From Micromonospora sp. HNM0581 (GTDB lineage: Bacteria > Actinomycetota > Actinomycetes > Mycobacteriales > Micromonosporaceae), in NCBI RefSeq assembly GCF_012726175.1, contig NZ_JAASAD010000004.1, forward strand, positions 186,001 through 250,000: a stretch of DNA of 64,000 nucleotides. The letters are read 5' to 3'. A program made the translations under genes and the position numbers. How positions within the stretch are numbered: the stretch's first letter is position 1; each line of letters begins with the position of its first letter. Below are positions 48,048 to 56,488 of this stretch, piece by piece. A model generated the notes under the pieces. The model did no database searches, had not been told where the DNA came from, and saw nothing but the letters and a program-made list of their open reading frames with translations.

Positions 48048-49315
48048 GCGAACTGCTCCTCTTCCGTGGAGCCGCGCAGCGCGGTCGTCTCGGCTGCCGG
48101 GTTCAGCACCGTGCTGATCAGGTCGAAGTAGCCGGTACCCACCTCACGCTGGTGCTTGACCGCCGTGTAGCCGGACGGCTCGGCCGCGAACTCCCGCTCC
48201 TGGAGGGAGACGTACGCCGACATGCCGTCGGAGGCGTAGCCTCGGGCCAGGTCGAACATCGAGTAGTTCAGGGCGTGGAAACCGGCAAGGGTGATGAACT
48301 GGAACTTGTAGCCCATGTGACCGAGTTCGCGCTGGAACTTGGCGATGGTGGCGTCGTCGAGGTGCTTGCGCCAGTTGAACGACGGCGAGCAGTTGTAGGC
48401 CAGCAACTGGTCCGGGTACTCGGCCTTGATCGCCTCGGCGAAGTTGCGGGCCACCTCCAGGTCCGGCTTGCTGGTCTCCATCCACAGCAGGTCGGCGTGC
48501 GGGGCGTACGCAAGGCCCCGGGCGATGCACGGCTCGACCCCGTTGCGGACCCGGTAGAAGCCCTCCGCGGTGCGCTCGCCGGTGACGAAGGGCTGGTCCC
48601 GCTCGTCGACGTCAGTGGTGAGCAGGGTGGCGGCCTGGGCGTCGGTGCGGGCGATGACCACGGAAGGCACACCCGCCACGTCGGCGGCCAGCCGTGCCGC
48701 CTCCAGGGTGCGGATGTGCTGGCCGGTCGGGATGAGCACCTTCCCACCGAGGTGACCGCACTTCTTCTCACTGGCGAGCTGGTCTTCCCAGTGCACTCCG
48801 GCCGCGCCGGCCGCGATCATCGCGTTCATCAGCTCGTACGCGTTGAGCGCGCCACCGAAGCCAGCCTCGGCGTCGGCGACGATCGGCGCCAGCCAGTCGA
48901 TGCCGGAGGTCTCGCCCTCAGCGGTGGTGATCTGTGCGGCGCGCAGCAGGGCGTTGTTGATCCGGCGCACCACCGCGGGCACCGAGTTGGCCGGGTACAG
49001 GCTCTGATCGGGGTAGGTGTGCCCGGCCAGGTTCGCGTCAGCGGCCACCTGCCAGCCGGAGAGGTAGATCGCCTTGAGTCCGGCCCGGACCATCTGCACG
49101 GCCTGGTTGCCGGTGAGGGCGCCGAGGGCGTGGATGTAGTCCTCACTGTTCAACAGTCGCCACAGCCGGTTCGCGCCGTGCCGGGCCAGGGTGTGCTCCT
49201 CCTGGATCGCGCCCCGCAACCGCACCACGTCCTCGGCGCTGTAGCTGCGTCGCACCCCCCGCCAGCGAGGGTTGGTGTCCCATTCGTGCTGCAACTGCTC
49301 GACCGGAGTAGCCAT
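48044..49315 (-). CDS. aceA: Isocitrate lyase
   Basis: 423 residues. Cleaves isocitrate to glyoxylate and succinate. The catalytic loop KKCGHLGGK is at 184-192 (Cys186), a variant of the usual KKCGHMGGK; flanking [20 protein letters not shown] and [20 protein letters not shown], and C-terminal [15 protein letters not shown], complete the short-form enzyme. The ATG at 49315 has GAAGGGA upstream and removes eleven unconserved residues from the open frame. First gene of the aceA-aceB operon, divergent from the RamB-type regulator. Confidence 0.96.
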   Translation of the reverse strand: MATPVEQLQHEWDTNPRWRGVRRSYSAEDVVRLRGAIQEEHTLARHGANRLWRLLNSEDYIHALGALTGNQAVQMVRAGLKAIYLSGWQVAADANLAGHTYPDQSLYPANSVPAVVRRINNALLRAAQITTAEGETSGIDWLAPIVADAEAGFGGALNAYELMNAMIAAGAAGVHWEDQLASEKKCGHLGGKVLIPTGQHIRTLEAARLAADVAGVPSVVIARTDAQAATLLTTDVDERDQPFVTGERTAEGFYRVRNGVEPCIARGLAYAPHADLLWMETSKPDLEVARNFAEAIKAEYPDQLLAYNCSPSFNWRKHLDDATIAKFQRELGHMGYKFQFITLAGFHALNYSMFDLARGYASDGMSAYVSLQEREFAAEPSGYTAVKHQREVGTGYFDLISTVLNPAAETTALRGSTEEEQFA

Positions 49316-49461
49316 CGTTTTCTCATTCCCTTCAAATTCCGTCGTCACCTGGTGACGCTGCGCGAGATGCCGGGCCGCCGGGTGTGAAGACCACGGTCAC
49401 ACGGCGCGCGGAAGCGGTCGAGGGACGGAAAAAGCCAATTATTGAAAAGTCGGTGAGTCAT

Positions 49462-49475
49462 TCTGCGAAGTTGTG
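49462..49475 (-). promoter_or_regulatory. Candidate RamB-type operator
   Basis: Read leftwards, CACAACTTCGCAGA resembles the corynebacterial RamB consensus (AAAACTTTGCAAA type), with about 9-10 of 13 positions alike. It lies between the aceA and ramB starts. Confidence 0.4.
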
Positions 49476-49502
49476 AAAGGCTGCATTCGCAGCAGTGCTA
49501 AT

Positions 49503-50927
49503 GTGGCCGGATCAGTTCGCCGGATCAGGGAGGTAAGGGCGATCGCCAGAACCTTCGCCGGGGCCCGGCTGCGCCGGATGCGCGAGGAACGCGGGTTGAG
49601 CCAGACGGAGCTGGCCCGGCACCTCAGCATCTCCCCGAGCTACCTCAACCAGATCGAGCACGACAGCCGACCGTTGACCGTCCCGGTGTTGTTACGCATC
49701 ACCGAACTCTTCGGCGTCGACCCGACCGTGTTCGCCGCGCACGACACCCCCCGGCTGGTCGCCGGGCTGCGCGAGGCGCTGCCCGGACGCGCTGGGCTGA
49801 CCGAGCTGACCGAACTGGCCACCCGGCTGCCGGAGGTGGCGGCGGCGGTGATCGAGCTGCACCGCCGCTACCAGCAGGCCGACGAGCAGCTCGCCGAGCT
49901 GGTCGGCGATCGCGAGCGGATCGGTCGTAGTCCACACGACCAGGTCACCGAGTTCTTCTACCGGCGGCAGAACTACGTGCCGGATCTCGACGAGGAAGCC
50001 GAGCGGCTGGCCGTTCAGATGGGGCTGCGTCGCGGCGAGACCCGCGCCCTGCTCCGCGAACGACTGGCACAGCGGCACGGCGTTCACGTCACCCGTGAGG
50101 ACGCCGCCGCTCTCGGCGGGGAGCTGCACCGGTACCGCCCACGAACCCGCACCCTGCACCTGTCCACGTCGCTGCGCGCCGGGCAGGAGGCGATGCGGAT
50201 GGCGGCTCAGATCGCCCTGTTGGAGTTCGCCGACGTCATCGACGAGATCGTCGAGTCGGAGGAGTTCGACGACGTGCAGACGCAGATCCTCACCCGGGTC
50301 GGTCTGGCCAACTACTTCGCGGCGGCGCTGATCCTGCCGTACGAGCACTTCCTCGCCGCAGCCGAGCAGCGTCGCTACGACATCGACCTGCTTACCCAGC
50401 ACTACGCGATCGGCTGGGAGACGGTGTGCCACCGGCTCAGTACGTTGCAGCGGCCCCGGGCACGAGGGGTACCGTTCTCGTTCGTCCGGGTCGACCGGGC
50501 CGGCAACATGTCGAAACGACAGTCGGCCACCGGCTTCCCGTTCTCGCGCACGGGTGGCACCTGTCCCCTGTGGACGGTCTACGAGGCGTTCGGCGCGCCG
50601 GGGCGGGTGGTCACCCAGGTCGCCGCCATGCCGGACGGGCAGCGCTACCTGTGGATCGCCCGCACCATCACCCGCCACCACGGCGGTTACGGTCAGCCGG
50701 GCAAGGTGTACGCGATCGGACTGGGCTGCGAGGTGCGGCACGCCAGCCGGCTCGTCTACTCCACCGGCATGGACCTGCACGCGGCCGAGGCGGCGACGCC
50801 GATCGGACCGGGCTGCAAGACCTGCGAGCGGATGACCTGCCCACAGCGGGCCGCCCCGCCGATCAGTCGACAGCTGGACCTGGACGAAAACCGCAGCACC
50901 TTCATCCCGTACCCCCTGCGAACCTGA
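49503..50927 (+). CDS. ramB: RamB/ScfR-type XRE-family regulator of acetate metabolism
   Basis: XRE HTH at the N-terminus (LRRMREERGLSQTELARHLS, PSYLNQIEHDSRPLTVPVLL) plus an IrrE/ImmA-like metal-site helix and a C-terminal ~150-residue Cys-containing domain (GPGCKTCERMTCPQR). This is the regulator of acetate/glyoxylate genes (RamB; ScfR family of short-chain fatty acid sensors), divergent from aceA-aceB. Start choice is awkward: only GTG codons at 49473 and 49503 precede the conserved start. Homologues begin near M-A-K/R-T-F-x-G-A-R-L-R, which aligns with ATC at 49542 (I-A-R-T-F-A-G-A-R-L-R), and GGGAGG sits eight bases before that ATC. The given start is the conservative canonical one. Confidence 0.88.
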   Translation: MAGSVRRIREVRAIARTFAGARLRRMREERGLSQTELARHLSISPSYLNQIEHDSRPLTVPVLLRITELFGVDPTVFAAHDTPRLVAGLREALPGRAGLTELTELATRLPEVAAAVIELHRRYQQADEQLAELVGDRERIGRSPHDQVTEFFYRRQNYVPDLDEEAERLAVQMGLRRGETRALLRERLAQRHGVHVTREDAAALGGELHRYRPRTRTLHLSTSLRAGQEAMRMAAQIALLEFADVIDEIVESEEFDDVQTQILTRVGLANYFAAALILPYEHFLAAAEQRRYDIDLLTQHYAIGWETVCHRLSTLQRPRARGVPFSFVRVDRAGNMSKRQSATGFPFSRTGGTCPLWTVYEAFGAPGRVVTQVAAMPDGQRYLWIARTITRHHGGYGQPGKVYAIGLGCEVRHASRLVYSTGMDLHAAEAATPIGPGCKTCERMTCPQRAAPPISRQLDLDENRSTFIPYPLRT

Positions 50928-51104
50928 CCTGTGCCACCACGCCTGCCGTCGGTGACGTGGCCGGCTGCGCGGACCGGCGCCCGGGGCGGTTCGGCACACC
51001 GCCGTGACCGAGGCGACGGCCTCGATCGCCCGCCGTAACGATCATGGTGGTGTCACCCATCGGTGCGGATACACTTCAGCCCCCCGCGAGCCCAGGGCTG
51101 GTAC

Positions 51105-51950
51105 ATGAATCCTCGTCCGACAGATACCCGACCGCTGGTGTCCGCCGTCGCACTGGTCTGCGTCGTAGTGGTGCTGGCCGGGTGCTCGGTGGTCACACCG
51201 GTCGCTTCGACGCCGCTGCGGGTGCTACAGCTGAACCTGTGCAACAGCGGCATGGCCACCGGCTGCTACACCGGCCGTTCGGTGGCCCGGGCCGCCGAGG
51301 TCATCCGGGCCCGGATCCCCGACATCGTCACCCTCAACGAGATCTGCTCCGGCGACGTGGACGCTCTGGAACAGGCGATGACGGACGCCCACGACGGCAC
51401 GGTGGTGGCTGCCTTCCAGCCGGCCCGCAACGGCCGCACCGGCGAGCCGTACCGCTGCGTCAACGGGCAACAGTACGGCGTCGGGGTGCTCACGCACATC
51501 GCCGCGCCGTACCGTGGGCACGAGATCCACGCGGGGATCTACCCGGCACAGGACCCGGCGGACCCCGAACAGCGGGCCTGGCTCTGCGTCGAGGCCACCA
51601 GTGCCTTCTACGCCTGCACCACCCACCTCGCCTACACCAGCTCCACGTTGGCGCTGGCGCAGTGCGGGCACCTGCTGGGCACCGCCATCCCACAGCTGCA
51701 CGACCGCCGCAGCTACCAGCCGACGGTGGTCAGCGGCGACCTCAACCTGCGCGTCGGTGGCACACCCGACGTACGGTCCTGCGTGCCGGCGGACTACCGC
51801 CACCGGCACGACGGCGGTGTTCAGCAGTTCATGGCCACGACCGACCTGACGGTCGAAACCACCGAATCGATCGACATGGAGCGGACAACGGACCACGCAG
51901 CGTTCCTGGTGTCCCTCAATGCCCCGCAGCAGCAGGACCGGTCGGTCTGA
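51105..51950 (+). CDS. Endonuclease/exonuclease/phosphatase-fold lipoprotein
   Basis: 281 residues. Lipoprotein signal (VCVVVVLAGC, Cys about 31) followed by an EEP (DNase I-like) domain: LRVLQLNLCNSGM (QLNL replaces the usual WN), PDIVTLNEIC (catalytic Glu), GDLNLRV and TTDHAAFLVS (catalytic His). Cys are frequent for a secreted protein and suggest disulfides. It could be an extracellular nuclease or phosphodiesterase on the cell surface. The ATG at 51105 puts the lipobox at the usual distance. Confidence 0.85.
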   Translation: MNPRPTDTRPLVSAVALVCVVVVLAGCSVVTPVASTPLRVLQLNLCNSGMATGCYTGRSVARAAEVIRARIPDIVTLNEICSGDVDALEQAMTDAHDGTVVAAFQPARNGRTGEPYRCVNGQQYGVGVLTHIAAPYRGHEIHAGIYPAQDPADPEQRAWLCVEATSAFYACTTHLAYTSSTLALAQCGHLLGTAIPQLHDRRSYQPTVVSGDLNLRVGGTPDVRSCVPADYRHRHDGGVQQFMATTDLTVETTESIDMERTTDHAAFLVSLNAPQQQDRSV

Positions 51951-51998
51951 CTGCCACTCACCCCCCGACCGGCACGGCGGCGACGAGCCCGTCCCGGT

Positions 51999-52019
51999 GA
52001 TCGACCTTGCGGGTCGATC
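51999..52019. terminator. Terminator hairpin between convergent genes
   Basis: GATCGACC and GGTCGATC with loop TTGCG, between the lipoprotein gene and the convergent KDG kinase gene. Confidence 0.6.
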
Positions 52020-52039
52020 CGGCGGTCAGCGCGGCCGGG

Positions 52040-53143
52040 TCAACGTTGCACCCGGGCACCGGCACCGCGCACCAACGCCTCCACCTCGGCCAAGCTGGCC
52101 ATGGACGTGTCGCCTGGAGTGGTCATGGCCAGCGCGCCGTGCGCGGCGCCGTACTCCACCGCGACCGCCAGGTCGCCGTCGCGTTCGAGCAGGCCGTAGA
52201 TCAGCCCGGAAGCGAAGCTGTCGCCGCCACCGACGCGGTCCATGATCTCCAGACCGGGTCGGTGGGTGGCTTCGGCGAAGCCACCGCCGGCCCAGGCCAC
52301 CGCACCCCAGTCGTTCACGGTCGCGCTGCGTACACCGCGCAGGGTGGTCGCCACCACCTTGAAGTTGGGGTACGCCTGCACGACCGCCTCGATCATCGCC
52401 TTGAAGTTGCCGGCATCCAGGGCGCCGCTGTGGATGTCGGTGTCCGGCACCGGAAAGCCGAGACAGGCGGTGAAGTCCTCCTCGTTGCCGATCATCACGT
52501 CCACCAGGCGGGCCAATCGGGAGTTCACCTCCCGCGCACGGTCCTGGCCGCCGACCGCCTTCCAGAGACTGGGTCGGTAGTTCAGGTCGTACGAGACGAG
52601 GGTGCCGTGCCGGCGAGCGGCGGTCATCGCGGCCTCGGCGGTCTGCGCAGCCGTCTCCGACAGGGCGGCGTAGATGCCGCCGGTGTGCAGCCACCGCACC
52701 CCGAGGGTGCCGAACAGGTGATCCCAGTCGACGTCGTCCGGTTTGAGCTGGCTGGCGGCGGAGTGGCCCCGGTCGGAGGTGCCGACGGCACCGCGTACCC
52801 CGAACCCACGCTCGGTGAAGTTGAGCCCGTTGCGCACGGTGCGGCCGATCCCGTCGTAGGGCAGCCAGGTGACCAGGCTGGTGTCGACGCCGCCCTGGAG
52901 GATCAGATCCTCCAGGAGGAGGCCGACCTCGTTGCGGGCGAACGCGGTGACGACTGCGGTCCGCAGGCCGAAGCAGCGGCGCAGACCCCGGGCGACGTTG
53001 TACTCGCCGCCGCCCTCCCATACCCGCAACTGGCGGGCGGTGCGGACCCGACCCTCACCGGGATCCAGCCGCAGCATGACCTCACCGAGCGAGACCAGGT
53101 CGTAGTGGCAGTCGGCCTTCGGCCGGGGATCCACCGCACTCAC
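52040..53143 (-). CDS. kdgK: 2-keto-3-deoxygluconate kinase (PfkB family)
   Basis: 367 residues, longer than usual because of an N-terminal DPRPKADCHYDL stretch. PfkB sugar-kinase motifs: SLGEVMLRLDPGEGR, GGGEYNVARGLRRCFGLRTA, and the C-terminal ATP motif DRVGGGDSFASGLIYG with the catalytic Asp in GGGDS. Phosphorylates KDG to KDPG, which the next enzyme cleaves. GTG start with GGAGG upstream overlaps the aldolase stop (GTGA). Order is aldolase then kinase in transcription. Confidence 0.9.
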   Translation of the reverse strand: MSAVDPRPKADCHYDLVSLGEVMLRLDPGEGRVRTARQLRVWEGGGEYNVARGLRRCFGLRTAVVTAFARNEVGLLLEDLILQGGVDTSLVTWLPYDGIGRTVRNGLNFTERGFGVRGAVGTSDRGHSAASQLKPDDVDWDHLFGTLGVRWLHTGGIYAALSETAAQTAEAAMTAARRHGTLVSYDLNYRPSLWKAVGGQDRAREVNSRLARLVDVMIGNEEDFTACLGFPVPDTDIHSGALDAGNFKAMIEAVVQAYPNFKVVATTLRGVRSATVNDWGAVAWAGGGFAEATHRPGLEIMDRVGGGDSFASGLIYGLLERDGDLAVAVEYGAAHGALAMTTPGDTSMASLAEVEALVRGAGARVQR

Positions 53144-53778
53144 ACCGCACCTCCGGCCGCCGTCAGCGCCTCCCGCGTGCGGGAGGTGATTTCGTCCCAC
53201 TGTTCACCGGCGACGAGGTCGGCCGAGACCATCCAGCTCGCGCCGACCGCCAGCACCGCCGGGATGGCCAGGTAGTCGGCGATCCCGGCGGCGGTGATGC
53301 CACCGGTGGGGATGAACCGCACCTCGCGGAACGGCGCCGCCAGCGCCTTGATCATCGCTGCGCCGCCGAGTTGCTGGGCGGGAAAGAACTTGACCACGTT
53401 CAGGCCGGCGTCCAGGGCCATCTGGATCTCGGTGGCGGTGGCGACACCGGACACCACCGGCACACCGGAACGCTGGCAGGCGCGCACGACAGCCGGGGCG
53501 AAACCGGGGGTCACCACGAAGCGGGCGCCGGATGCGATGGCTCGCTCGGCGTGCTCCACGGTGAGCACCGTCCCGGCACCGACGATCAGATCACCGCGGG
53601 CAGCGAGCGTCGCGATGGCCTCCAGCCCGGCGGCGGTACGAAGAGTCACCTCGACTGCGGTCAGACCGCCCTTGGCCAGAGCGTCACCGAGCGGATCCGC
53701 GTGTCGCGCGTCGTCGATCACCACCACCGGCAGCACCCGACCGATGGATAACTGTTCAACACTATGAACGTTGGTCAC
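53140..53778 (-). CDS. eda: KDPG/KHG aldolase
   Basis: 212 residues. Class I aldolase that splits KDPG to pyruvate and glyceraldehyde 3-phosphate. VEVTLR (Glu43) and Schiff-base Lys130 in LNVVKFFPAQQ are present, with RFIPTGGIT near the phosphate site. The GTG at 53778 is preceded by TAAGG eight bases upstream. First gene of the operon; no edd gene is nearby, so this looks like uronate/KDG use rather than a full Entner-Doudoroff set. Confidence 0.92.
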   Translation of the reverse strand: MTNVHSVEQLSIGRVLPVVVIDDARHADPLGDALAKGGLTAVEVTLRTAAGLEAIATLAARGDLIVGAGTVLTVEHAERAIASGARFVVTPGFAPAVVRACQRSGVPVVSGVATATEIQMALDAGLNVVKFFPAQQLGGAAMIKALAAPFREVRFIPTGGITAAGIADYLAIPAVLAVGASWMVSADLVAGEQWDEITSRTREALTAAGGAV

Positions 53779-53788
53779 ATACGTGACC
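53773..53788. promoter_or_regulatory. Palindrome at the eda start, candidate IclR operator
   Basis: GGTCACATACGTGACC is a perfect 6+6 palindrome overlapping the eda start codon. A second inverted repeat, GTTCA-N6-TGAAC, lies just inside eda at about 53752-53767. Only 47 bp separate the two divergent start codons. Confidence 0.5.
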
Positions 53789-53825
53789 TTACCGGAGGCG
53801 CACCTCCCTTCGCTAGAGTGGCCGC

Positions 53826-54602
53826 GTGCCGATCGCGTCCGAAGACTTCCAGCCCGTGAAGTCGGCCGGGCGCACCCTCGACCTACTTGAGCTGCTCGCC
53901 GACCACCCGCAGCCCTGGGCACTCGGGGACCTGGCCCGCACCCTCGCCATTCCGAAGAGCAGCCTGCACGGCCTGCTGCGCACACTCGTCAACCGCGGCT
54001 GGGTACAACCCGACGACAGCGGCACCCGTTTCCGGCTCGGCATGCGTGCGCTTCGGGTGGGTGCCGCCTACCTGGACGGCGACGACCGGGTGACCCTGCT
54101 GTCAGGAGTGCTGGACGAGTTGTCCCGCCGCTTCGGTGAAGCCGCACACCTCGGCCGACTCGACGGCGACCAGGTCGTCTACCTCGCTAAACGGGAGTCG
54201 GTGCACCGGCTGCGGCTCTACAGCGCGATCGGTCGCCGGCTGCCGGCGCACGCCACCGCACTGGGCAAGGCCCTGCTGGCCGAGCATCCAGACACGGACG
54301 TCGACCGGATGCTGAACTGGCCGCTGGCCAGGCTCACACCGCACACGGTAACCGACCGCGAGGCGGTGCACGCCGCTCTCGCGACGGTACGGACCACCGG
54401 GTACGCCGTCGACCAGGAAGAGAATGCCGAGGGCATCCGCTGCTTCGCCGTGGCCGTACCGTTGGCGAGCCCGGCAGTCGACGCGGTGAGCGTTTCGGTA
54501 CCGGTCAGCCGACTACGCCCGGACATCGAGACGGCGATCCTCGTGGCACTCCGGGAGCTGGTCGGAGGTCTCGCCCAGGCCCGGAGCATGCTGACCGGCT
54601 GA
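53826..54602 (+). CDS. IclR-family regulator (KdgR-like)
   Basis: 258 residues from a GTG. N-terminal winged HTH (RTLDLLELLADHPQPWALGD, IPKSSLHGLLRTLVNRGWVQ) and C-terminal IclR effector domain (GEAAHLGRLDGDQVVYLAKR, GRRLPAHATALGKALLAEHP, EENAEGIRCFAVAVPLASP). Divergent from eda-kdgK across 47 bp, so it most likely controls them in response to KDG. With such a short gap its own transcript may be leaderless. Confidence 0.9.
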   Translation: MPIASEDFQPVKSAGRTLDLLELLADHPQPWALGDLARTLAIPKSSLHGLLRTLVNRGWVQPDDSGTRFRLGMRALRVGAAYLDGDDRVTLLSGVLDELSRRFGEAAHLGRLDGDQVVYLAKRESVHRLRLYSAIGRRLPAHATALGKALLAEHPDTDVDRMLNWPLARLTPHTVTDREAVHAALATVRTTGYAVDQEENAEGIRCFAVAVPLASPAVDAVSVSVPVSRLRPDIETAILVALRELVGGLAQARSMLTG

Positions 54603-54769
54603 CCGGACCCCACGCCGCGTGGCCCGCCACCTCGGTCGAAGCTGGACGGTCGCAGCGGCCGGGCACGTGGCTGGCAGGCCCGGCCGGTGTCCACGAGGTT
54701 CCGGAAGTATCGGTAAGGCCGACGACCGGACGGGGTGGACGCACCGGCGAATAGCGACCGGGGAGGGCG

Positions 54770-54788
54770 GCGGGTTAGCCTGCCCTAA
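54770..54788 (+). promoter_or_regulatory. Iron-box-like (IdeR/DmdR) palindrome upstream of the ABC pair
   Basis: GCGGGTTAGCCTGCCCTAA agrees with the IdeR/DmdR consensus TTAGGTTAGCCTAACCTAA at 14 of 19 positions, including GTTAG and its inverted partner CTAAC (perfect inverted repeat with 6-bp spacer). It sits 23 bp before the ABC start codon, a typical repressor position. Confidence 0.55.
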
Positions 54789-54811
54789 CTCATCGAGTGT
54801 GAGGCGGGGGC

Positions 54812-56488
54812 ATGGCACAGACAGCGGGGCAACTGATCCGTCGGATGTTCTGGCGACAGCGCCGCGACACCGTGCTCTGCGCCGGTTTCTGGTCACTGCA
54901 CCAGATGTGTGAGGCGTTCGTCCCGGTGGCCATCGGTCTGGTCATCGACCAGGCCGTCGGGACCGGGTCGACCTCGGCGATGGCCTGGTCGGTACTGGGC
55001 ATCTTCGCGCTGTTCACCGCCCTCACGATGGGGTGGCGGTGGGGCTTCTGGTTCCTGTCCAGGGGGGTCGCGGAAGAGTCACACGGGTTACGGATGCGGG
55101 TGCTCCGGCGCGTGGTCGGCGGTCAGGGAATCCACACCAGCCGCCAGAGCGGAGAGCTGCTCTCGATCGCGACGTCCGACACCGAGGCCACCGCCGACCT
55201 GCTCGAACTGGGTTCCCGGGTGGTGAGCGCGTTTGTCGGTCTGGCGGTGGCCACGGTCGTGTTGCTACGCATCGACTGGTCGCTCGGGCTCGGTCTGGTG
55301 GTGGGCGTTCCGGTCCTGGTGCTCGGGCTCAACGCGCTCGGACCGGTGGTGGGCCGCCGCACGTCCGCGCAGCAGCAGGCGGTCGGTCGGGCCGCCGCCA
55401 CGGCGTCGGATCTGCTGCGCGGGCTACGACCGCTGCGCGGATTCGGTGGCGTCGACGAGGCTGTCCGTCGCTACCGCACGACCAGCCGTACGTCCCTGGA
55501 CGCCGGGATCGGCACGGTCAAGGCCGGTGCGACGTTCATCGGCGCATCGACCTTCACCACCGGTCTGCTGATCACCGCTGTTGCCGCACTGGCCGGCTGG
55601 TACGCCCTGGAAGACCGGATCACGGTCGGACAGCTCATCACGATCGTCGGGTTGGCCACCTTCCTCACCGACCCGGTACTCAACCTCGCCGACTGTGTCT
55701 TCCGGATCGCGACGGCGCGGGCCAGCGCGGCCCGGGTCGCCGAGGTGCTCGCCGCCCCGGAGCGGGTACGGTCCGGAACGCGCACGGCCCAGCCGGGAAC
55801 CCTGGCCCTCGACGCGGTGCACGCGCCGGGCCTTGCCGGCGTCGATTTCGCCGTGGCCCCCGGGGAACTGCTCGGCATCGTCACCGCGGAGAACGGCACC
55901 GCCGACGAACTCACCGAACTGCTCGCCGGGGCGCGGTCACCGCAGCAAGGCACGGTACGACTGGCCGGCGTGCCACTGCGGGAGCTGGACCTCGCCTCGT
56001 TGCGCCGGACAGTGCTGGTCGAACCACACGGGGTCGACCTGTTCGGCTCCACCCTGCGGGAGGTGCTCCAGAGCGGCGAGGACCGGGACGACGCCGCGCT
56101 ACGCGCCGCGATGGCCTCGGCGGTCGTCGGTGACCTGCTCACCGACGACATCGGGTTCGGACGGGAACTCGTCGACCACGGTCTGAATCTCTCCGGCGGC
56201 CAGCGGCAGCGGCTCGCTCTGGCTCGCGCTCTGCTGGCGGACCGGCCGGTGACCGTCCTACGTGACCCGACCACGGCCGTCGACGCGGTCACCGAGCAGG
56301 CCATCGCCGACGGTGTCCGCGCCCACCGCGACAGCGACAACCGGGCGACGGTGCTGGTCACCACGAGCGCACCGCTGCTCGACCGGTGCGACCGGGTCGT
56401 CTTTCTCCGCGCCGGTCGGGTCGCCGCCGTCGGGAACCACCGCGACCTGCTCGCCGACGCGGCGTACGCGCAGGTGGTGCTGCGATGA
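54812..56488 (+). CDS. ABC exporter-fold half-transporter with degenerate ATP site
   Basis: 558 residues: a six-helix membrane domain (residues 1-300) and a nucleotide-binding domain. Walker A is ruined: GIVTAENGT at about 355-363 replaces GxxGxGKS/T, so the phosphate-binding Lys is lost. Walker B reads TVLRDPTT (residues 481-488) with Pro after the Asp where catalytic Glu belongs. The signature motif LSGGQRQR near 460-467 is intact. Pairs with the next gene, overlapping by ATGA. Exporter-fold ABC pairs with iron boxes include siderophore systems (IrtAB, YbtPQ-like), so iron-linked transport is a reasonable inference. Confidence 0.9.
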   Translation: MAQTAGQLIRRMFWRQRRDTVLCAGFWSLHQMCEAFVPVAIGLVIDQAVGTGSTSAMAWSVLGIFALFTALTMGWRWGFWFLSRGVAEESHGLRMRVLRRVVGGQGIHTSRQSGELLSIATSDTEATADLLELGSRVVSAFVGLAVATVVLLRIDWSLGLGLVVGVPVLVLGLNALGPVVGRRTSAQQQAVGRAAATASDLLRGLRPLRGFGGVDEAVRRYRTTSRTSLDAGIGTVKAGATFIGASTFTTGLLITAVAALAGWYALEDRITVGQLITIVGLATFLTDPVLNLADCVFRIATARASAARVAEVLAAPERVRSGTRTAQPGTLALDAVHAPGLAGVDFAVAPGELLGIVTAENGTADELTELLAGARSPQQGTVRLAGVPLRELDLASLRRTVLVEPHGVDLFGSTLREVLQSGEDRDDAALRAAMASAVVGDLLTDDIGFGRELVDHGLNLSGGQRQRLALARALLADRPVTVLRDPTTAVDAVTEQAIADGVRAHRDSDNRATVLVTTSAPLLDRCDRVVFLRAGRVAAVGNHRDLLADAAYAQVVLR

